Source of the DNA: Hypsibius dujardini
Lineage: Eukaryota > Tardigrada > Eutardigrada > Parachela > Hypsibiidae
Assembly: GCA_001579985.1 (NCBI GenBank)
Contig: LRSR01004688.1
Location: forward strand, 1-20,322
Reading direction: 5' to 3'
Length of the DNA: 20,322 nt
Shown here one piece after another: positions 16,989 through 20,322 of the stretch (positions within the stretch are counted from its first letter, which is position 1; each line of letters starts with the position of its first letter). A program made the position numbers and the translations under genes. Under the pieces are notes generated by a model. The model worked only from the letters and a program-made list of their open reading frames with translations. It was not told the DNA's origin and did no database searches.

Positions 16989-18403
16989 GGCAGGCAGGCA
17001 GAGAGTCACACTGACAGACATACAGGCACAGAAAAATGAACAGGCAGCTGCACGGGTTTCGTGATTAATCTCTGCTTTGCTTTACTTTTACACTTGCAGA
17101 TCACAGAAAGACGCAACAAAAACGACGGCGATGCCTCGGAGCACTACCAGGCTGTCTGTCGTGCCCTTGTGGTGGAATGCTTTGACTTTCGTGAATTCCT
17201 CCTTAAAGTGCAGTCGGAGAAGCTCATGGACAAGGTTTGTACGCTTCCATGTCCCCATTAATGCCTGACCCTGCTCTGTGGTCTACCTGTCTAGTGCACA
17301 GACATGTGTCCTTGCAGGAAAACTGTCCAGCGGTTACGGCGTCAGACCTCGGAGCCACGCCCTGCAACAGTTGGGCCCGCGCGTGGATCCAAGTCATTCG
17401 AGAGCTGCGAGCGGGATTCCGACTGCGGAAAGTGGAAGACACCGACTCGAACCTTCGCTCACCGGGGGTCTATGAGCTGACTCCCTACGAGATGCTCATG
17501 GAGGACATCCGAATGCGGCGGTTTTCTCTCAAAAACACCCCCTCCGTATGTTTTGTCTGTCTGCCTGTCTGGTTGTCTGCCTGCCTGTCTGCCTGCCTGT
17601 CTGTCTGTCTGCCTGCCTGCCTGTCTGTTTGTCTATCTGTCTGTCTGCCTGCCTGTTTGTCTGCCTGTCTCTCTGTCTGCCTGTCTCTTTGTTTGTCGGT
17701 CTGTCGGTCTGTCTGCCTGTTTGTCGGTCTGTCTGTCTGTCATTTGGAGTTGAAGGGATTGAATGCACAGTGCTTGATTGGTTTCTTTAACTTCTGCAGT
17801 CATCGGCCAGTTGATTGATGTATTGAATACTGTTGTCTATGTTTTGTTTGATTGTCTGCAAAATGGTCGATTGATTCTGTGATTTCTGCAGGTGACTGCT
17901 GCTTGATCGATGTATTGAATATCGTGCACAGTGCTTCAATTGATTGACTGTAAAACTGTTGATTGGTTTTTCTTCTGTTGGTCCTGTTGATTGATTGATT
18001 TGTGAACTTATTCAATTTTTGTTTTAGTTTGAAATCAAATCAACCGTCAATTTGTGTTTGTAGAACGAAGAACGCAAACCACGCTCGCCGGCGGACCCTC
18101 ACGACAGGATCCTCGAGTACATCCGTTCGCGGCCGCCGCTTTCCCCGGTAGAGTGTTCTATGCTCGTAGTAGTAGTGGTAGTTTATTTTGTGGTTCAAGT
18201 GCGGTCATGTTATGACTCGCTTGCTCGCTCTCTCTTGGGAGGGTAGTGTTACTCAACGGCCCCCTTCTGTTCGTTGATCCAGGTACAAAACCGCCGGCTG
18301 CGACCGAAGCCTGCCAATCACACACCCGGTGATCTTCTCATGGACAGCATTCGTCTCTTCGCCGCGGAGAAGCTACGGAAAGCTCCTCTTCCAGAGCCAA
18401 AGA
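12582..18403 (+). CDS. spir: Spire homologue, actin nucleator (5' six coding exons, gene continues past the right edge)
   Basis: Exons: 12582-12894, 16724-16914, 17100-17234, 17318-17545, 18064-18147 and 18283-18403. Intron phases are 1,0,0,0,0 with a final phase 1 donor; 357 residues are visible. Residues about 19-210 form the KIND domain ([33 protein letters not shown]), which in Spire proteins binds the formin tail. Three WH2 motifs follow, each in its own exon: about 268-285 ([19 protein letters not shown]), 302-319 ([16 protein letters not shown]) and 333-350 ([19 protein letters not shown]). Spire uses tandem WH2 motifs to nucleate actin filaments on vesicle membranes. The fourth WH2, Spir box and FYVE-like end must lie beyond 20322. 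The ATG at 12582 (context TTAAAATGG) is the first in frame; a codon upstream in the same frame is TTG. Confidence 0.9.
12895..13047. repeat. spir: Tandem repeat that starts at the spire exon 1 splice donor
   Basis: Units begin GTGAGTGCTTGATTGATTGG and end in GAGCGCACGTG or GAGCGCCTGGAGT. The first unit contains the real donor. Equivalent GGTGAGTGC copies follow at 12931 and 13000, 37 and 106 nt downstream. Confidence 0.85.
13276..13312. repeat. Short CAGA/CACA array
   Basis: CAGACAGACACACAGACACA-type sequence in spire intron 1. Confidence 0.85.
13613..13925. repeat. CAGA/CACA/CAGG array (spire intron 1)
   Basis: About 310 bp of tetranucleotide repeat on the plus strand, CACA-rich at the left and CAGG/CAGA at the right. 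It gives false open frames ([19 protein letters not shown]) on the plus strand and Cys-rich ones on the minus. Confidence 0.95.
14073..14228 (+). CDS. Possible small secreted Cys-rich peptide ORF (51 codons), nested in spire intron 1
   Basis: ATG with context GTAAAAATGA and stop TGA. Reads [20 protein letters not shown], then [14 protein letters not shown] and [18 protein letters not shown] hydrophobic stretch at 10-22 is signal-like, and six of the last 20 or so residues are Cys (CC, C, C, C). I recognise no family. A chance frame is the more likely explanation. Confidence 0.15.
   Translation: MKSPLATFRCLSALLCVFILLTGVYRFLHFPDCCVIHVCGAVNCRCVINFG
14339..14978. repeat. Inverted pair of (A7-9TT) and (T7AA) arrays
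   Basis: A (TTAAAAAAA)-type array at 14339-14426 and a (TTTTTTTAA)-type array at 14916-14978 are complementary and flank about 490 bp of spire intron 1. No gene is evident between them; an open frame on the minus strand there looks like chance. Confidence 0.7.
15341..15534. repeat. TGCC then TGTC array (spire intron 1)
   Basis: Thirteen or so uninterrupted TGCC units followed by TGTC/TGCC mixtures. It is preceded by a sequence also found at the exon 4 donor. Confidence 0.95.
15535..16171. other. spir: Unique intronic sequence of spire intron 1
   Basis: About 640 bp between two repeat arrays, with small CAGACA runs near 15860-15885. Open frames here run into the neighbouring arrays and lack matched splice sites, so I call no exon. 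Confidence 0.4.
16172..16494. repeat. CAGA/CACA/CAGG array upstream of spire exon 2
   Basis: About 320 bp on the plus strand, ending 230 bp before exon 2. It produces several long but spurious open frames in all frames. Confidence 0.95.
16724..16914 (+). CDS. spir: spire exon 2 (middle of KIND domain)
   Basis: Acceptor CTTGTCTGATTTCAG, donor TTCAG|GTAAAT; 191 nt, phase 1 in and 0 out. Encodes [20 protein letters not shown], then [18 protein letters not shown] and [24 protein letters not shown] followed by a PLS/EEF segment corresponds to the KENEERELSPPLE region of vertebrate Spire. The exon lies 3.8 kb after exon 1. Confidence 0.88.
16957..17000. repeat. CAGA/CAGG array in spire intron 2
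   Basis: About ten CAGA units followed by CAGG, 43 bp after the exon 2 donor, in an intron of only 185 bp. Confidence 0.93.
17100..17234 (+). CDS. spir: spire exon 3 (end of KIND domain)
   Basis: Acceptor TTTACACTTGCAG, donor AAG|GTTTGT; 135 nt, phase 0 at both ends. Encodes [20 protein letters not shown] and then [29 protein letters not shown] is almost invariant in Spire proteins. Confidence 0.9.
17318..17545 (+). CDS. spir: spire exon 4 (KIND-WH2 linker and WH2-A)
   Basis: Acceptor GTGTCCTTGCAG, donor CCCTCC|GTATGT; 228 nt, phase 0 at both ends. Encodes [19 protein letters not shown] and [20 protein letters not shown], the Spire W-A-R-x-W-x-QV block and the first WH2. The last few residues (KNTPS) and the donor lie inside a sequence that recurs in intron 1, so this boundary may be secondarily acquired. 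Confidence 0.88.
17549..17741. repeat. TCTG/TGCC array at the spire exon 4 donor
   Basis: Begins within a few bases of the exon 4 donor GTATGT and runs about 190 bp. It is complementary in sense to the CAGA array before exon 2. Confidence 0.95.
17742..18060. repeat. Degenerate TGATTGAT-rich duplicated segment (spire intron 4)
   Basis: Blocks GCACAGTGCTT, TTGAT(T/C)GATGTATTGAATA and CTTCTGCAG/ATTTCTGCAG recur about 100-170 bp apart, suggesting an old tandem duplication. No coding exon is evident. Confidence 0.5.
18064..18147 (+). CDS. spir: spire exon 5 (WH2-B)
   Basis: Acceptor GTGTTTGTAG, donor CCCCG|GTAGAG; 84 nt, phase 0 at both ends. Encodes [20 protein letters not shown] followed by RSRPPLSP. 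IxxFIRSRPPL is the second WH2 of Spire, here [11 protein letters not shown]. Confidence 0.87.
18283..18403 (+). CDS. spir: spire exon 6 (WH2-C)
   Basis: Acceptor GTTGATCCAG, donor AAGA|GTAAGT; 121 nt, phase 0 in and 1 out. Encodes [20 protein letters not shown], then [20 protein letters not shown]. This is the linker and amphipathic helix of a third WH2, ending in LRKA. The match is looser than for the first two WH2 motifs, but position and frame agree. Confidence 0.8.
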
Positions 18404-18420
18404 GTAAGTCGCCGAAAGAA

Positions 18421-18530
18421 CAGCCTGTCTGTCTGCCTGCCTGCCTACCTGTCTGTCTGTCTGCCTGTTTGCCTGTCTAACTGTCTAACTGTCTGTCTGT
18501 CTGTCTGTCTGTCTGTCTGCCTGTTTGTCG
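18421..18530. repeat. TGTC/TGCC array
   Basis: Begins 18 bp after the spire exon 6 donor. Confidence 0.93.
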
Positions 18531-18631
18531 TTGTCATTATCGATGTGCCTGACTGGCCCTCTTACGAGCGGAGAAATGGAAAGTGGTCCAGGGAACTGTG
18601 CTGCTGCTTTAACCGAAATTGGATCAAGCCG

Positions 18632-18633
<2 letters not shown>

Positions 18634-18667
<34 letters not shown>
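18634..18667. repeat. GT/CA dinucleotide microsatellite
   Basis: About 17 uninterrupted GT units. Confidence 0.95.
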
Positions 18668-18670
<3 letters not shown>

Positions 18671-18927
18671 GACAGCCACTAAAAAGAACGAGAAGTGAAA
18701 TTAAATTAGTAATTGAGCCGCAAAAGAACAGCCGCTTTAACGGTTTAATGACCAGATCAAGACACTTTAACACCAAGCAACTCTTAGCCTCCCCTGGCCG
18801 AACTAAACGGCGGGTACCTCGATCGTTTCGTGTCTGCTGCCCTGCAAACCCACAAAGCCCAGTGAGAGACCTGTGCGTGTGTCTGTCTGTGAGAGTAATC
18901 CGCCGTTTGATGGATGGAGAAAGTGGT

Positions 18928-19004
18928 CTGTCTGTCAAGCGCATAAGTTGTCTGCCTGTCTGTCTGCCTGTCTGTCTGCCTGTCTATCTGTCTGTCTATG
19001 TCTG
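18928..19004. repeat. TCTG/TGCC array
   Basis: Interrupted TGTC, TGCC and TATC units in spire intron 6. Confidence 0.85.
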
Positions 19005-19589
19005 AATCGCGATTGATCCGTGGCATGGTGCTTTAGTTTTTGAAGTGTCAAACTCTTACGCTCGTTTCTCTCTTCTCTCTCTCTCTCGTTCTCGTTTGTA
19101 ATGACGCGATATGCCTATCAGTTTTATTGGATTGAGCTTTGTGGGCTTTGAGGTCGGTCAATGTCTGCATCTGCTGTGGCTGATGGACTTGATGATGGCG
19201 AGGCATCCGCTTGATGGCTACAGCTGCTGGATGTGGTAATCATACTGGTGTTGTGTGTGAGCAGTGCCGCAGAGTGCGGTATTGTGCACGTTTCAGTGAG
19301 TACACGTGGTAGCAGTTTTTGATTTTTACAGACACGATCGAGAGTGTGTGTGCTTTTGTCGAGATTTTGATTGAGATTATTACACCCCTTTGAGTGTACT
19401 TCAAGTCATTGTTCTGCGCCAATTGAGTTTTTTATTGTGGGCTTTGGATCGTTGGATTGTCATCATCTCTGTCTGACCGGATACGTTGTCTGTGTTGTTT
19501 GTTGTTGCGGTCTTTCGGACGTATCTGTGGATTACCATCTTGATCGGATTTGTTAATGTAGCTTGATCGTGAAGGTACTGTCTATTTCT

Positions 19590-19709
19590 ATGTCTCTTTC
19601 TCTGCCTGCATGCCTCCCTGCCTGCCTGAGTATCTGCTTGAGTATCTGCCTGTCTGCCTGCCTGCCTGTCTGTCTGTCTGCCTGACTGTCTGTCTAACTG
19701 TCTGTCTGA

Positions 19710-19748
<39 letters not shown>

Positions 19749-19838
19749 ACTGTCTGTCTGACTGTCTGATTGTCTGTCTGTCTGTCCATCTGTCCATCTG
19801 TCTGTCTGTCTGTCTGTCTGATTGTTTGTCTGTCTGAC

Positions 19839-19895
<57 letters not shown>

Positions 19896-19902
19896 GCCTA
19901 GT
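19590..19902. repeat. TGTC/TGCC/TGAC array
   Basis: About 310 bp, degenerate at the left and nearly pure TCTG at the right (about 19840-19895). It gives false Cys-rich and DRQTDRQ open frames. Confidence 0.95.
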
Positions 19903-20322
19903 TGCATGTCTGAGATTGGCGACGCCATTACATTAATGTGGCTTTTCCTTAACTGCGTGTGATGGTTTTTCGTTATTTTACCGTCAGTACTTACGATGTG
20001 TGTCCTTGTTTAGTGTTGTTCCAATACCGGATATTGCATTATACATGGGGACTGTCTTTTTGTTCAGTGTTATGGAGGTGTCTCTAGAACTCGAATCCGT
20101 TGAGTGTCTGGTATTTCCTGTGTAGCGACCCGCGGCGAAATTAACTGAGAGGTCGATCGACCGGTGTATTAAGAAATTATAAGACAAGTAATTATGTCCG
20201 TTTGTTACGCCCCCTTCGAGTGACAAGATGTGTTGTTGTTTATGCGATGCCGCTCACTTGCCTCTGACGGAGATCCTATGCTTGCCCTCCAATCGGACTG
20301 TCTAGAAGTCTCAGACAAACAG

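Larger units (their letters stand above)
18404..20322. other. spir: spire intron 6 (start)
   Basis: Everything right of 18403 up to the window edge. It holds TCTG/TGCC arrays, a GT run and CT runs (around 19073-19086). I searched for a segment with an acceptor in phase 1 encoding the fourth WH2 or Spir box and found none. Confidence 0.5.

Noticed and set aside
18540-18635. Possible extra spire exon reading VIIDVPDWPSYERRNGKWSR
   Set aside because: No acceptor in the needed phase, no resemblance to Spire, and it runs straight into the GT microsatellite.
13541-19928. Many open frames made of VCLSVCLP or [10 protein letters not shown] repeats, up to about 195 codons
   Set aside because: They are translations of CAGA/TCTG tetranucleotide arrays, which lack stops in most frames. 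They overlap each other on both strands and lie inside spire introns.

Overview
This window is metazoan nuclear DNA, not bacterial or viral. Coding sequence lies in short exons joined by GT-AG introns with matching phases. About half of the remainder is simple-sequence DNA: CAGA/CAGG and its complement, TGAT/ATCA, CT, GT, and 12-bp and 20-bp minisatellites. One gene is Spire, an animal actin nucleator. A second has a domain order I know from arthropod proteins (N-terminal-His copper-enzyme-like domain, EGF, DOMON). An ecdysozoan-like invertebrate is therefore a reasonable guess, but I cannot place the species. I see no tRNA, rRNA or CRISPR array.

Layout. (1) 524-1671, minus strand: the first two coding exons of an unrecognised, probably nuclear protein, with a 12-bp minisatellite in its intron. 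The gene runs out of the window on the left. (2) 1672-4390: non-coding DNA rich in mobile-element remains. It holds a CT microsatellite, one copy of a dispersed repeat, a palindrome of about 1.15 kb with arms of about 570 bp, and a 444-bp element with 15-bp terminal inverted repeats. (3) 4390-11574, minus strand: a complete multi-exon gene for a secreted protein of about 540 residues. Its order is signal peptide, LPMO-like domain beginning with His, two EGF-like modules, DOMON domain, and a short hydrophobic tail suggesting a GPI anchor. Every exon junction keeps frame, including a 60-nt cassette-like exon, a 69-nt in-frame mini-intron and a terminal exon followed closely by AATAAA. Its introns carry a hAT-type MITE with a perfect 8-bp target-site duplication and a 20-bp minisatellite. 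(4) 11575-12581: a shared intergenic region between divergent genes, with a recent 83-bp tandem duplication. (5) 12582-18403, plus strand, continuing past the right edge: the 5' six coding exons of a spire homologue (357 residues visible), covering the KIND domain and three WH2 actin-binding motifs. Its introns are filled with CAGA-type or TCTG-type arrays. (6) 18404-20322: spire intron 6, mostly repeats.

The two main genes are divergent neighbours and may share a promoter region, but nothing links their functions: one product would act outside the cell and the other on cytoplasmic actin. The most useful observations are the reconstructed LPMO-EGF-DOMON protein with an anchored end, the repeats that have copied or supplied splice-donor sequence in spire, the opposed CAGA/TCTG arrays around spire exons 2-4, the long palindrome, and the hAT-like elements.
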